A stretch of 64,000 bases of DNA from Polaribacter pacificus. GTDB taxonomy: Bacteria; Bacteroidota; Bacteroidia; Flavobacteriales; Flavobacteriaceae. How positions within the stretch are numbered: the first letter of the stretch is position 1; each line of letters starts with the position of its first letter. The translations under genes were made by a program, and so were the position numbers. Below the pieces are notes generated by a model that worked only from the letters and a program-made list of their open reading frames with translations, did no database searches and was not told the origin of the DNA. The stretch spans positions 1,674,001-1,738,000 of the forward strand of contig NZ_CP150664.1 in assembly GCF_038024035.1 (NCBI RefSeq). The letters run 5' to 3'. Below, in pieces: positions 1 to 8,410 of the stretch.

Positions 1-1167
1 ATTACCTCGTATTTTTTCTTTGGATCTGACGTGTTACTGCCTTTTAAAATAGAAGATGTTTTTAGTATTAAAGATGTCCCTTTTTATATAGTTCTAGGAG
101 TTGTTGCTGGTTTAACCTCTATTTATTTTACAGAAGTTTATGATCGGGTTCAGAAATTTTTTGACCGATTTAAATCTCCAGTAAAACGATTGTTAATTGG
201 AGGGATTGGCTTAGGAATCTTGGTGTATTTTATTCCACCTTTATACGGTGAGGGTTTTGATACCATTAATAATTTAATCGCTGGTAATCCAGAAACCAGT
301 TTGCAGAACAACTTTTTAAATTTAGACTTAAGCAATGTTTGGATTGTAATTGCACTCTTAGCGGGCTTGGTTTTCTTTAAAATCATCGCCAGCGCACTTA
401 CTTTTGGTGCTGGTGGTGTTGGAGGAATTTTTGCACCTACGCTTTTTATGGGAAGCCTCATGGGAAACTGTATTGCCAAGATAATCAACAATGTTGGCCT
501 CTTTCAAAATTCTGTATCTGAAAGCAATTTTACCCTTGTAGGAATGGCAGGCTTAATGGCAGGTGTATTGCACGCCCCACTTACAGCCATCTTTTTAATT
601 GCTGAGGTTACCGGAGGTTATGAATTGTTTATTCCGCTAATGATTACGGCAGCCATCTCATATTCTATTACCAAATATGCGCACCCTCATTCTGTTTATG
701 CAATGGAATTGGGTAGAAAAGGTGAACTGATTACACATAATAAAGATCATGCTGTATTAACCTTAATGGATATTGACAAGGTTATAGAGGATCGTTTTGT
801 AAAAGTGTATCCTGAAATGAATTTGGGTGAGCTGGTACGAGATGCTGTGGTCAAATCAAATCGGAATATTTTTCCGGTAGTCAGTAAAGATGAAGGAAAA
901 CTATTGGGTATCATTTTATTAGATGATATTCGTTCCATCATGTTTGATCAAAGTCTATACGAATCAGTCTTAGCAAAAGAAGTCATGCATAAACCACCAG
1001 CTATTATAGAAATTGGCAAGGATAAAATGACCTCTATTATGAAAAAATTTCAAGAGAGTGGAGCTTGGAATTTGCCAGTCATTAAAGATGGGGAATACTA
1101 TGGATTTATTTCAAAATCTAAACTTTTAACAGCTTATCGCAACAAGTTAATAGAAGTGACTGGTTAA
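1..1167 (+). CDS. ClC-family chloride channel/antiporter with C-terminal CBS pair (5' end outside window)
   Basis: The frame is open from base 1, so this is the C-terminal ~388 residues of a longer protein; ClC proteins with CBS domains are usually near 600 residues, so about 200 are missing upstream. The visible part has the ClC membrane helices and the selectivity-filter motif GGIFAPTLFMG (near bases 421-456). The second half of the channel is followed by a soluble tail with two CBS repeats (about bases 770-1150), which in this family bind adenine nucleotides and gate the channel. It should move chloride or exchange Cl-/H+ across the inner membrane. The stop codon overlaps that of the convergent glpQ-like gene. 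The family is clear, but channel versus antiporter cannot be decided because the proton glutamate region is not all visible. Confidence 0.9.
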   Translation: MTSYFFFGSDVLLPFKIEDVFSIKDVPFYIVLGVVAGLTSIYFTEVYDRVQKFFDRFKSPVKRLLIGGIGLGILVYFIPPLYGEGFDTINNLIAGNPETSLQNNFLNLDLSNVWIVIALLAGLVFFKIIASALTFGAGGVGGIFAPTLFMGSLMGNCIAKIINNVGLFQNSVSESNFTLVGMAGLMAGVLHAPLTAIFLIAEVTGGYELFIPLMITAAISYSITKYAHPHSVYAMELGRKGELITHNKDHAVLTLMDIDKVIEDRFVKVYPEMNLGELVRDAVVKSNRNIFPVVSKDEGKLLGIILLDDIRSIMFDQSLYESVLAKEVMHKPPAIIEIGKDKMTSIMKKFQESGAWNLPVIKDGEYYGFISKSKLLTAYRNKLIEVTG

Positions 1168-2081
1168 GATTCTTTTGATCTTTCTTCTAAAAATTGCACT
1201 ACTTTATCTGGAAAATCAGTAAAAGCGCCATCAATATCTGCATCTATTAATACAGTTTGGAGCATTTCATTAAAAGTAGAAAACTCACCTAAATCATCTG
1301 CTCTAAATGTATATGCATGTACTTGAAGTCCCAAGCCATGTGCCTCTGTAACCAAGTTGCTAAAAATCCATTTTCCGTCTTTTTTTCCGGTGACAATTTG
1401 TTTGTACCAAGGTCCAATTGCATCAGCATAGCTGGCAAAATGGGCCAACTGTTTTGCCTCTTCTGGATGTTCTATTAATTGTACCAAATATAAATTAGAA
1501 TGAAGTTCTGTTTTTATACGTTGCAACTCCTTGGCATCAAAGCACTGTAAAATACAGCGATCTGATTTTTGAGTATATCCATAATTACTTAAAACCTTTA
1601 ATACAATTGCGGTTAAGTCTTTTCCTTCTTTCTGATGAAATGCAGGCTCTTTAATTTCTGGATAGATGCCAATATTTTTTCCTGTTTCTTTATTGAGTTG
1701 TTGGATCAAGGCTATTTCTTTATCCAAAGAATGCAGTTTAAACTTTCCTTGCCTCATTGGATAGCGCCCAGGATATACCTGCTGATGCGTTTTCGGATTA
1801 AACCGCTCTGAAACCTGAAGAGTTTCTAGTTCTTTCATAGTAAAATCAATCACATAAAACCGACCGTCTTTTCGCTGTCTTTCTGGAAACTTTTGGGCTA
1901 CGTCTGTGACATCATCTAAATAAATGTCATGGATTACTACCGGAACATCATCTTTGCTTAACACAATGTCTTGTTCAATAAAATCAGCATTCATGCTAAA
2001 AGCCATTTTTTTACTTTCTAACGTGTGTTCTGGCAAATATCCCGAAGCGCCTCTGTGGGCAATGACAAGTTTGTTTTTCAT
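1164..2081 (-). CDS. glpQ: Glycerophosphodiester phosphodiesterase (GlpQ-like), no signal peptide
   Basis: A 305-residue GDPD TIM-barrel enzyme that hydrolyses glycerophosphodiesters to glycerol-3-phosphate and an alcohol. The N-terminus carries the catalytic HRG motif (residues 8-10, IAHRGASGYLPEHT), then the metal-binding E-Q-D and a second catalytic His in VVIHD (about residues 37-52). The sequence style (GYLPEHTLES) is that of GlpQ rather than the shorter UgpQ. E. coli GlpQ is periplasmic with a signal peptide, whereas this protein starts directly at MKNKLVIAHRG, so it looks cytoplasmic. Its 3' end overlaps the ClC stop codon, so the two genes converge with no room for a terminator between them. 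I see no TAnnTTTG promoter upstream. Confidence 0.88.
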   Translation of the reverse strand: MKNKLVIAHRGASGYLPEHTLESKKMAFSMNADFIEQDIVLSKDDVPVVIHDIYLDDVTDVAQKFPERQRKDGRFYVIDFTMKELETLQVSERFNPKTHQQVYPGRYPMRQGKFKLHSLDKEIALIQQLNKETGKNIGIYPEIKEPAFHQKEGKDLTAIVLKVLSNYGYTQKSDRCILQCFDAKELQRIKTELHSNLYLVQLIEHPEEAKQLAHFASYADAIGPWYKQIVTGKKDGKWIFSNLVTEAHGLGLQVHAYTFRADDLGEFSTFNEMLQTVLIDADIDGAFTDFPDKVVQFLEERSKES

Positions 2082-2176
2082 AGGTTTCTAAAGGCTAACA
2101 GACCCCTATAAAAATAGGGATAAAATTCCATACTTCATTCTTTCAAAATTAAGCAATTAAAAGGCTTAACTTTTTG

Positions 2177-2184
2177 TAATTTTG
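2177..2184 (+). promoter_or_regulatory. -7 promoter element TAATTTTG
   Basis: An exact match to the Bacteroidota -7 consensus TAnnTTTG, 24 bases before the ATG of the 74-residue membrane protein. No clear TTG -33 element is seen at the usual distance. Confidence 0.55.
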
Positions 2185-2208
2185 TTTTTTACCCAAAAGT
2201 TAATTCGC

Positions 2209-2433
2209 ATGAAATTACTGTTAAAAATAATGTTTATCGTTTTTGTTGTATGGATGTCTACCGGCGCCTACCTGATTAAAACAGAACACCCAAAAGCAGA
2301 AATTGTTATGGGATTGGGTGTCTTGTATTTGTCCTTTATAGTAATGCCTGTTTTTATTTATCATCGATATAAAGATGGAAAATATAAAAAATACATATTG
2401 GATGATGAAAAAATAAAAGCCTGGAAAGAGTAA
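2209..2433 (+). CDS. Small two-helix membrane protein, unknown function
   Basis: The product has 74 residues from ATG 2209; an upstream in-frame TTG (2182) lies in the promoter and is rejected as start. Two hydrophobic helices are visible (about residues 5-24, LLLKIMFIVFVVWMSTGAYL, and 35-55), followed by a basic and acidic cytosolic tail (HRYKDGKYKKYILDDEKIKAW). It stands alone, divergent from the glpQ-like gene. I do not recognise a named family. The shape suggests a small inner-membrane protein, and no function is proposed. Confidence 0.65.
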   Translation: MKLLLKIMFIVFVVWMSTGAYLIKTEHPKAEIVMGLGVLYLSFIVMPVFIYHRYKDGKYKKYILDDEKIKAWKE

Positions 2434-2767
2434 TTTTTTATTGCAAAACACTAACATTCTTCTTTAAATTTTATCCCTGTATATACCTTATCTTAACACG
2501 GCAATCTAAAAAAATCGCTTATTAAATTGGGATTCTTTCAGTACATGCTATCTACTTATCTTTTTTATTAAATAATAATCTACAAAAACTACAGTTTATT
2601 GATAATTCATCAATATGAACTACTTGTTAATTTCTCTAGATTTAGGAGTATTGTAACCCATAAAATACGTTTTGTTAATCTATAAATTACCAAAAGATGT
2701 AGAGTTGAAGACTATTTTTACACTGTATAATAAAACAACTATTAACAGTTTTTAAATTCGTAAAAAA
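2434..2767 (+). other. 334-bp gene-free region
   Basis: An AT-rich spacer. It holds a perfect 7-bp inverted repeat TATTGAT-AATTC-ATCAATA at 2597-2615. From the ATG at 2615 runs a 13-codon open frame encoding MNYLLISLDLGVL. No exact TAnnTTTG element precedes the next gene. The stretch is long enough for an untranslated leader or small RNA, but neither can be demonstrated from sequence. Confidence 0.4.
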
Positions 2768-3106
2768 ATGAAAAAAGTAATTGCAGTAGTATTGGTATTA
2801 ACACTAAGCGTAACAACCGTATTTGCAAACAATGAACAACCAAATCTAACTGGTAAAGAACAGTTGAGATCTGAAATTGTAAAATTACTGGGCCAACACC
2901 AATTAAAAATTTCTGAAAGCTTTGTAAAAGCAGAAATTTCATTTTTAATCAATAGACAAGGTGAATTGGTTATTTTATCTGTAGACTCAGAAAACCAAAC
3001 TGTCGTTGGTTTTATCAAAAAACAATTAAACTACAAGAAATTAAGTATCAAAGAATTGAGTATCATGAAGACATTTAAGATGCCTTTAAAAATTGTAAAA
3101 AACTAA
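2768..3106 (+). CDS. Small secreted protein, unknown function
   Basis: The product has 112 residues. The N-terminus is a classical signal peptide (MKKVIAVVLVLTLSVTTVFA, cleavage expected after VFA at residue 20). The mature ~90 residues are predicted alpha/beta: a helix (LRSEIVKLLGQHQ), a strand pair (KAEISFLINRQGELVILSV), and a C-terminal helix-strand. The strand pattern vaguely recalls the TonB C-terminal fold seen in small secreted proteins of this group, but I cannot confirm that. It is a single gene with its own intrinsic terminator at 3151-3183, so probably monocistronic and periplasmic. Confidence 0.75.
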   Translation: MKKVIAVVLVLTLSVTTVFANNEQPNLTGKEQLRSEIVKLLGQHQLKISESFVKAEISFLINRQGELVILSVDSENQTVVGFIKKQLNYKKLSIKELSIMKTFKMPLKIVKN

Positions 3107-3150
3107 GTTGTAAGCCAAAGGTCTTATTGCTTTCTTAAAATTAGCAGTTA

Positions 3151-3183
3151 AAACTTCAACCCAAGGGGATTGGAGTTTTTTTT
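3151..3183 (+). terminator. Rho-independent terminator
   Basis: A stem AAACTTCAACCC / GGGATTGGAGTTT (12 pairs, one bulge, one G-U) with loop AAGG and a run of T. It ends the small secreted protein gene. The T-run merges with the -33 TTG of the hflX promoter. Confidence 0.8.
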
Positions 3184-3215
3184 GTGCCAAAAATTTTTAA
3201 ATCTTCGTATCTTTG
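3182..3215 (+). promoter_or_regulatory. hflX promoter (TTG - 23 bp - TATCTTTG)
   Basis: TTG at 3182-3184 and TATCTTTG at 3208-3215 are separated by 23 bp. The -7 element ends only 6 bases before the ATG at 3222, so the transcript should have almost no leader. Confidence 0.65.
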
Positions 3216-3221
3216 CAGTCT

Positions 3222-4430
3222 ATGATCGACGAACAAAAAGTTACTTCTGAGAAAGCCGTATTAATCGGAATCATTTCTCAATATCAAGATGAGATTCAAT
3301 CCAAAGAATATTTGGATGAATTGCAATTTTTAACCGAAACTGCAGGAGGGGTTCCTGTAAAGCGTTTTGTTCAAAAATTAGAAAAACCACATCCAAAGAC
3401 ATTTTTGGGAACGGGTAAATTAGAAGAAGTTAAGGCTTATATTGAAAGTCATGATATTGGTACTGCTATCTTTGATGATGAGTTGTCTCCTGCACAGATG
3501 CGTAATATAGAAAAGGTATTGGATTGTAAGATTTTAGATAGAACCAACTTAATCTTAGATATTTTTGCGCAAAGAGCACAAACAAGTTCGGCAAAGACTC
3601 AGGTAGAGTTAGCCCAATGTGAATATTTATTACCTCGTTTAACAAGACTTTGGACTCACTTAGATAAGCAAAAAGGGGGTATTGGGATGCGTGGACCTGG
3701 AGAAACAGAAATAGAAACAGACCGTAGAATTGTTAGAGATAAAATAAACATCCTAAAAAAGAAGTTGACTACCATAGATAAACAGATGGCTATTCAACGA
3801 AAAAACAGAGGGAAAATGGTTCGTGTGGCGCTTGTTGGATATACCAATGTTGGAAAATCTACCTTAATGAATGCCATTAGTAAAAGTGATGTTTTTGCAG
3901 AAAACAAATTGTTTGCAACCTTAGATACTACTGTTCGGAAAGTGGTGGTAAAAAACATTCCTTTTTTACTCTCTGATACCGTAGGATTTATCAGAAAACT
4001 TCCAACTCAGTTGGTAGAATCTTTTAAATCAACCCTAGATGAAGTTAGAGAAGCTGATTTATTGTTGCACGTTGTAGATATTTCACATCCAAATTTTGAA
4101 GATCATATTGCCTCTGTAAATACTATTTTAGATGAAATAGACAGTGCAGACAAGCCTACTATCATGGTTTTTAATAAAATTGACAGCTATACTCACAAAA
4201 GGATTGATGAGGATGACTTGATTGCAGAAAAGACCAAAGAACACTATACACTTGAGGATTGGGAAAAAACTTGGATGAAAAAGCTAGAGGTGATCAGTGT
4301 CTTTATCTCAGCACTGAGTAAAGAAAATTTAGACACTTTAAAAGAAATCACTTACGAGGAAGTTCGCAAAATTCACATCGAGCGCTTTCCTTATAATAAT
4401 TTCTTGTACGACGAGTACACCGAAGAATAA
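3222..4430 (+). CDS. hflX: GTPase HflX
   Basis: HflX is a ribosome-associated GTPase that splits stalled or hibernating 70S ribosomes, notably in stress. The protein has 402 residues from ATG 3222; an in-frame TTG at 3213 is part of the promoter. Domains in order: N-terminal HflX domain (about 1-190) with the family signature KGGIGMRGPGETEIETDRR near 150-168; G domain with G1 GYTNVGKST (~205), G3 DTVGF (~250) and G4 NKID (~318); and a short C-terminal tail. Bacteroidota HflX is of normal length here. It is a single gene with its own promoter, convergent with the CNNM gene. Confidence 0.96.
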   Translation: MIDEQKVTSEKAVLIGIISQYQDEIQSKEYLDELQFLTETAGGVPVKRFVQKLEKPHPKTFLGTGKLEEVKAYIESHDIGTAIFDDELSPAQMRNIEKVLDCKILDRTNLILDIFAQRAQTSSAKTQVELAQCEYLLPRLTRLWTHLDKQKGGIGMRGPGETEIETDRRIVRDKINILKKKLTTIDKQMAIQRKNRGKMVRVALVGYTNVGKSTLMNAISKSDVFAENKLFATLDTTVRKVVVKNIPFLLSDTVGFIRKLPTQLVESFKSTLDEVREADLLLHVVDISHPNFEDHIASVNTILDEIDSADKPTIMVFNKIDSYTHKRIDEDDLIAEKTKEHYTLEDWEKTWMKKLEVISVFISALSKENLDTLKEITYEEVRKIHIERFPYNNFLYDEYTEE

Positions 4431-4519
4431 GGTATTTACAATTGTACTTGACAAAAAACTAAAATACCAAGCTTATTAAGTAACTGCTTGACCCTTGTGG
4501 TTAAATAGTCTTTTTGGTA

Positions 4520-5605
4520 CTAGCTTTTTATATCAAAATCATCGATAATACCCAAACGCTTGGCTCTTCTTTCCCAGCTTTTTCTTGCAAGTACTTGTAG
4601 GTCTTCAATAGTATCGCTTTCATCCATAATTTCTAAGCCAAGTAAGGTTTCAATCATATCTTCTTGTGTAACCAAACCACTTACAGAACCATATTCATCA
4701 ACTACCAAAGCAATGTGCTCTCTTTGCTCTATCAGTTGTCCAAAGAGGTCTGGAATAGGCAAATCTCGCTGGGTCACTAAAATGGTTCTCCTTATTTCTT
4801 TTAACTGTTTGTCACCGTTACCATTTATAATTGATTCTAACAATTGATTCTTTAAGAAATAGCCTGTTATATGATCAGCGTTGCCTTCATACAAAGGAAC
4901 TCTTGAAAAGCGCAAATTGGGATTGTTATCAAAAAAGTCTTGAATGGTTTGGGTTTCATCTGTTGATTTTAAAACAGTTCTCGGTGTCATAATATCCTTC
5001 ACCAAAACCTCCTTAAAATTGAGTAAGTTTTTAATAACCTTACTTTCTGATGCTACAAAAACACCTTCTTGCTCTGCTATATCTGTCATTGCAGAAAAAG
5101 TTTCTCTACTTAAAACAGATGTATGCGCTGGTTTGCCAAAAAGCTTTGTAAACAGTTGTAAAAACCACAAAACTCCTGTCCATTTAAAAACAAATAGCAG
5201 TGCCTCTAATACATTGGTGCTAAAACTTGATAATTTTTTCCAATGTGTAGCACCAATTGTTTTGGGAATGATTTCTGAAAGAATCAAAATTAACACTGTC
5301 ATGATTGCAGACACGATTCCAACTATATTGAATCCTAATAATTCAAACTTATAAGGTAGTTTTTCTGCCTGAACACCAACCAAAATTGCACCTACAGTAT
5401 GCGCAATAGTATTTAAGGTTAGGATTGCAATAAGCGGCTTGTCGACATCGTTTTTTAACCGCTCTAATTTGTGAGCAAATGGTTTGTTTTCTGATTTTTT
5501 AACTCGAACAAATGTCGGAGTAACACTCAGTAAAACTGCTTCTAAAATTGAGCAAAAAAAGGAAATTAAAATAGAAAGTAATGCAAATACTATTAAAAGA
5601 GTCAT
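4520..5605 (-). CDS. CNNM/CorB-type membrane protein (DUF21 + CBS pair)
   Basis: A 361-residue protein of the CNNM/CorB/hemolysin-related group, which is linked to Mg2+ transport. The N-terminal half is a DUF21 transmembrane domain of about four helices (MTLLIVFALLSILISFFCSI; later GFNIVGIVSAIMTVLILILS). It is followed by two CBS domains (about 195-320; KDIMTPRTVL, then IALVVDEYGSVSGLVTQEDM). The C-terminal CorC_HlyC domain found in many relatives is absent: only ~35 residues follow the CBS pair. It is a single gene, and the downstream region is shared with convergent hflX. The direction of ion transport is not inferable. Confidence 0.88.
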   Translation of the reverse strand: MTLLIVFALLSILISFFCSILEAVLLSVTPTFVRVKKSENKPFAHKLERLKNDVDKPLIAILTLNTIAHTVGAILVGVQAEKLPYKFELLGFNIVGIVSAIMTVLILILSEIIPKTIGATHWKKLSSFSTNVLEALLFVFKWTGVLWFLQLFTKLFGKPAHTSVLSRETFSAMTDIAEQEGVFVASESKVIKNLLNFKEVLVKDIMTPRTVLKSTDETQTIQDFFDNNPNLRFSRVPLYEGNADHITGYFLKNQLLESIINGNGDKQLKEIRRTILVTQRDLPIPDLFGQLIEQREHIALVVDEYGSVSGLVTQEDMIETLLGLEIMDESDTIEDLQVLARKSWERRAKRLGIIDDFDIKS

Positions 5606-5676
5606 GTCTAATATTTAGTTGATTAAAGTACAAAAAAAAAAGATTCTTTTAAAATTTAGGAACCATCAATAAAAAT

Positions 5677-5704
5677 AAAAAAGACAGCGAATGCTGCCTT
5701 TTTT
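5677..5704 (-). terminator. Rho-independent terminator of the DUF3078 pair
   Basis: A 12-bp stem AAAAAAGACAGC / GCTGCCTTTTTT with loop GAAT. The single mismatch becomes a G-U pair only when read on the minus strand, which fits termination of the minus-strand genes. Confidence 0.85.
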
Positions 5705-5722
5705 ATTTGAATTTTGTTTGTC

Positions 5723-6562
5723 TTAAAACTTGTAATTAACTCCTAAGCCAAATACTTCTTTAAACTGAACCTTACTTGATGCATTATCATCAACTATGGT
5801 ATGAAAGTTTAAATTGGTAGACAAATACTTATTAATTTGCATATCAAACATTAATTGATATTGTATGTCAATATTACCCGGCTTGTCTAAATAGTTTGAA
5901 TACACATTTACAATATTTTGCATAACCACATTTTCCATCAATGCTGTTTTGTGAAACAACGAAGCATTAAAACCTAATTCATAACGAGTAGTACTTCCTA
6001 AATCAGTACCGTATTGTCCTGAAAACTCATCAGAAACAACAGTAATTTTAGAAGTTAATGGAGCTAAGTTGAAATTAAAATTGTTTGATTTTTTCCACAA
6101 CATACCTGGTCCAAAACTAAAATATGCAGGTGCAAAAAATCCTGAAGTTTTTAATTTAGGTGTTTTAGAATAATCAAATCCATCAGTAAATTGAGTCTTG
6201 ATATTTAAGAAGAATGAGTAAGACCAGTAACCTTTGGCTTTTTTCCCAACCAAAGAATTAAACTGGATCATATCATCCGTTTTTTTAGATTCTTCTCCTT
6301 TGACACTGTTGATTCCGTACTGCATCATTAATTTATTATCCCAAGTAATGCCGTTTTTTTGGTAATTAAAATCATAATTCAAACCTACGTTTCCAGAGAC
6401 TGTATTATTTCCTCCGGCTACCCAGTTAGAAAAAGAAGATTGACTTAGTAAAAAGGTAAAGGTTCCTGATTTTTCCCAAGGCCCCTTATTGTCATCCTTT
6501 GTTTCTTGTGCTGTTACTGCAATACTTACAAAACATAGTACTGCTAAAATAGTATTTCTCAT
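5723..6562 (-). CDS. DUF3078 family secreted protein, copy 2
   Basis: The product has 279 residues. The signal peptide is MRNTILAVLCFVSIAVTAQ (cleavage about residue 19). The mature part has the DUF3078 signature: W-x-x-S/T-G-x-F-T-F-L-x-x-Q-S-S-F-x-N-W near 30-50, then repeated amphipathic beta strands rich in aromatic residues ending in F (GLGVNYKF). This pattern suits an outer-membrane or periplasmic beta protein. It is 47 bp downstream of a close paralogue (6609-7469) in the same direction and shares its terminator. Function is unknown for the family. The last residue, Phe, is typical of outer-membrane beta-barrels. Confidence 0.85.
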   Translation of the reverse strand: MRNTILAVLCFVSIAVTAQETKDDNKGPWEKSGTFTFLLSQSSFSNWVAGGNNTVSGNVGLNYDFNYQKNGITWDNKLMMQYGINSVKGEESKKTDDMIQFNSLVGKKAKGYWSYSFFLNIKTQFTDGFDYSKTPKLKTSGFFAPAYFSFGPGMLWKKSNNFNFNLAPLTSKITVVSDEFSGQYGTDLGSTTRYELGFNASLFHKTALMENVVMQNIVNVYSNYLDKPGNIDIQYQLMFDMQINKYLSTNLNFHTIVDDNASSKVQFKEVFGLGVNYKF

Positions 6563-6608
6563 TTTTAACTTTTTTGTTGATTAATAAATAGTAAACCGAG
6601 TTTGCGGT

Positions 6609-7469
6609 TTATTTTTTGTGGAAGGTATAGGTAACACCCAAACCAAAAATTTCTTTAATTTGGACTTTACTTGATGCATTGTCATCTATTAGCATATGAA
6701 GCGCTACTCGCATGTTCATGTATTTATTCACATTGATTAAATAATTCATTTGGTAATCAATATCAACATTTCCTGGCTTGTTTAAATAATCAGAATACAT
6801 GGATAAAATGTTTTCCATGGTTACATTTTCAATCAATAAAAATTTAAAATATCCTGATAAGTTAAAACCCAAACCAACATTGGTGTTTTCTCCTTCTTCA
6901 ACACCGTATTTTCCAGAAAACTCATCAGAAACAAAGGTAAATTTTGAAGTAGCGGGAGCGATGTTGATAGTCATTTTATCTGATTTTTTCCACAACATCC
7001 CGGGTCCAAAAGATAAGTATCCAGGTGCCATAAAATCAGAAATAGGTAATTTTGGAGTCTTTTTATAATCAAAACCTCTACTATACTGTGTTTTAAAGTT
7101 CATGAAAAATGAGAAAAACCAATTATTATTAGATTTTTTACCCAACAAAGAGTTGTATTCAAATCGATCTCCTGTTTTTCTATTTCCTTGCCCTTGTACA
7201 TTACTCAATCCATACGAAGTAATCAACCTGTTATCCCAGTTCCAGCTTCCCTTTTTATAATTAAAATCATAATTAATAAGAAAGGTTCCTGCAATGGTAT
7301 TATCACCCCCAGAAGACCAGTTTGTAAAAGAAGACTGATTGAATAGAAAAGTAAAAACACCTGTCACTTTCCATGGGCTTGGAACCGGAGCTTTAATACT
7401 GTCTTTTTTCTCTTGAGAAAAAGTTAAAGTACAAATCGAAAAAAATACAATAAAAAAGATTATTCTCAT
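6609..7469 (-). CDS. DUF3078 family secreted protein, copy 1
   Basis: The product has 286 residues from ATG 7469; the TTG one codon upstream is not needed. The signal peptide is MRIIFFIVFFSICTLTFSQ. The sequence parallels the downstream copy block by block: GVFTFLFNQSSFTNWSSGGDNT, GYLSFGPGMLWKKSDK, VSDEFSGKYG, DDNASSKVQIKEIFGLGV. This is a tandem duplication that has diverged widely but kept the order of blocks. It ends in YTFHKK, three residues beyond the Phe that ends the other copy. No exact TAnnTTTG is seen upstream. Likely envelope-located; function unknown. Confidence 0.85.
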   Translation of the reverse strand: MRIIFFIVFFSICTLTFSQEKKDSIKAPVPSPWKVTGVFTFLFNQSSFTNWSSGGDNTIAGTFLINYDFNYKKGSWNWDNRLITSYGLSNVQGQGNRKTGDRFEYNSLLGKKSNNNWFFSFFMNFKTQYSRGFDYKKTPKLPISDFMAPGYLSFGPGMLWKKSDKMTINIAPATSKFTFVSDEFSGKYGVEEGENTNVGLGFNLSGYFKFLLIENVTMENILSMYSDYLNKPGNVDIDYQMNYLINVNKYMNMRVALHMLIDDNASSKVQIKEIFGLGVTYTFHKK

Positions 7470-7523
7470 CAAAGTGATAATTATGAAACCCCAAAAATAA
7501 CGTGATTTAGAGGAAAAAAAAAT

Positions 7524-8033
7524 TTATTTTTTAAATTTATATAAAGGAACTGTTGAACAGGCTTCCCCAAAAAGCAAACTACCCACTACAGGTACCAGCC
7601 TCTCTATCAATAATGTGTATGCACTAGAAGGGATTGGTTTGTCTGAGCAACCCTTTAAAATAACTGGCTTTCCGGCAAATGTATTCACATCCATAGAAAG
7701 TATTATTTCTTGAAAAATTACAGTTTCTAACATCTCTAAATCCCCAACAACTGTTTTTTTTGCTATCCCTGCCAATTTTGTACTAATTAGCAAATATGCC
7801 CAAGAAGGAATAATCGCATCAGAGCTGCAGGTTAAAGCAAGATATTTTTGATCATACTGCTTCCAATCGTGCTGATTGATGTAGTCCCTAAATTCTGATT
7901 CTTTTAAAATCAAATCTTCAAATAACCATTTTTTGATATCAAAAACAACGCGCTCTCCAGAAGGATAAAAATCTTCTAGATCTAAAGTTACTAGTTTACT
8001 GTTGGCTACTCTATTGATTATTTCTTCTGACAT
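7524..8033 (-). CDS. DUF2480 family protein
   Basis: A 169-residue soluble protein with no signal peptide or membrane helix. It matches the DUF2480 family of Bacteroidota, which is commonly found at the end of SUF Fe-S assembly clusters. Two conserved-looking Cys-containing segments are visible: ALTCSSDAIIPSWAYLL (about 66-82) and ILKGCSDKPIPSSAYTLL (about 124-141). These resemble each other, suggesting an internal repeat with a Cys-Ser-Asp motif in each half. A third Cys is in GEACSTVPLYK. It is the last gene of sufE-DUF59-DUF2480 (gaps 26 and 30 bp). A role in Fe-S handling is inferred from context only. Confidence 0.85.
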   Translation of the reverse strand: MSEEIINRVANSKLVTLDLEDFYPSGERVVFDIKKWLFEDLILKESEFRDYINQHDWKQYDQKYLALTCSSDAIIPSWAYLLISTKLAGIAKKTVVGDLEMLETVIFQEIILSMDVNTFAGKPVILKGCSDKPIPSSAYTLLIERLVPVVGSLLFGEACSTVPLYKFKK

Positions 8034-8063
8034 TATTTACTTTTTAAAACCCTGTTTAATTAG

Positions 8064-8384
8064 CTAAAGCATTCCCAATTCTAACTTGGCTTCTTCACTC
8101 ATCATTTCTTGAGTCCACGTAGGATCAAAGGTAATTTCTACTTCACAATCAATAATATTGGGCAATGATTTTACTTTATCTTCTACTTCTCTTGGCAAAG
8201 ATTCTGCAACTGGACAATTTGGAGAGGTTAATGTCATCAATATTTTTGCCTCTTTCTCGTCGTTTACAAACACGTCATAAATCAACCCTAACTCATAAAT
8301 ATCAACAGGAATTTCTGGATCGTAAATGGTTTTTACTACTCGAACTATTTGATCTCCTATTTCTTGAATTTCTTCGTCTGTCAT
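8064..8384 (-). CDS. DUF59/MIP18-family Fe-S assembly protein (SufT-like)
   Basis: A 106-residue MIP18 (DUF59) domain protein. It has the family hallmarks DPEIPVDIYELGLIY (about 22-36) and the Cys motif LTSPNCPVAESLP (about 53-65), then the C-terminal EITFDPTWTQEMMSEEAK typical of SUF-associated members. Such proteins help mature Fe-S proteins downstream of the SUF scaffold. It lies 26 bp after sufE and 30 bp before DUF2480, presumably on one transcript from the promoter at 8880-8887. The other suf genes (B, C, D, S) are not in this window. Confidence 0.9.
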   Translation of the reverse strand: MTDEEIQEIGDQIVRVVKTIYDPEIPVDIYELGLIYDVFVNDEKEAKILMTLTSPNCPVAESLPREVEDKVKSLPNIIDCEVEITFDPTWTQEMMSEEAKLELGML

Positions 8385-8410
8385 TTTTTCTTAATTATAC
8401 TAATTAAATT

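Noticed and set aside
4432..4469. Inverted repeat GGTATTT...AAATACC after hflX
   Set aside because: Only 7 bp with a 24-base loop and no T-tract; not convincing as a terminator.
4944..5354. 136-codon open frame opposite the CNNM gene
   Set aside because: Serine- and lysine-rich composition expected from the complement of membrane helices; no start-site support.
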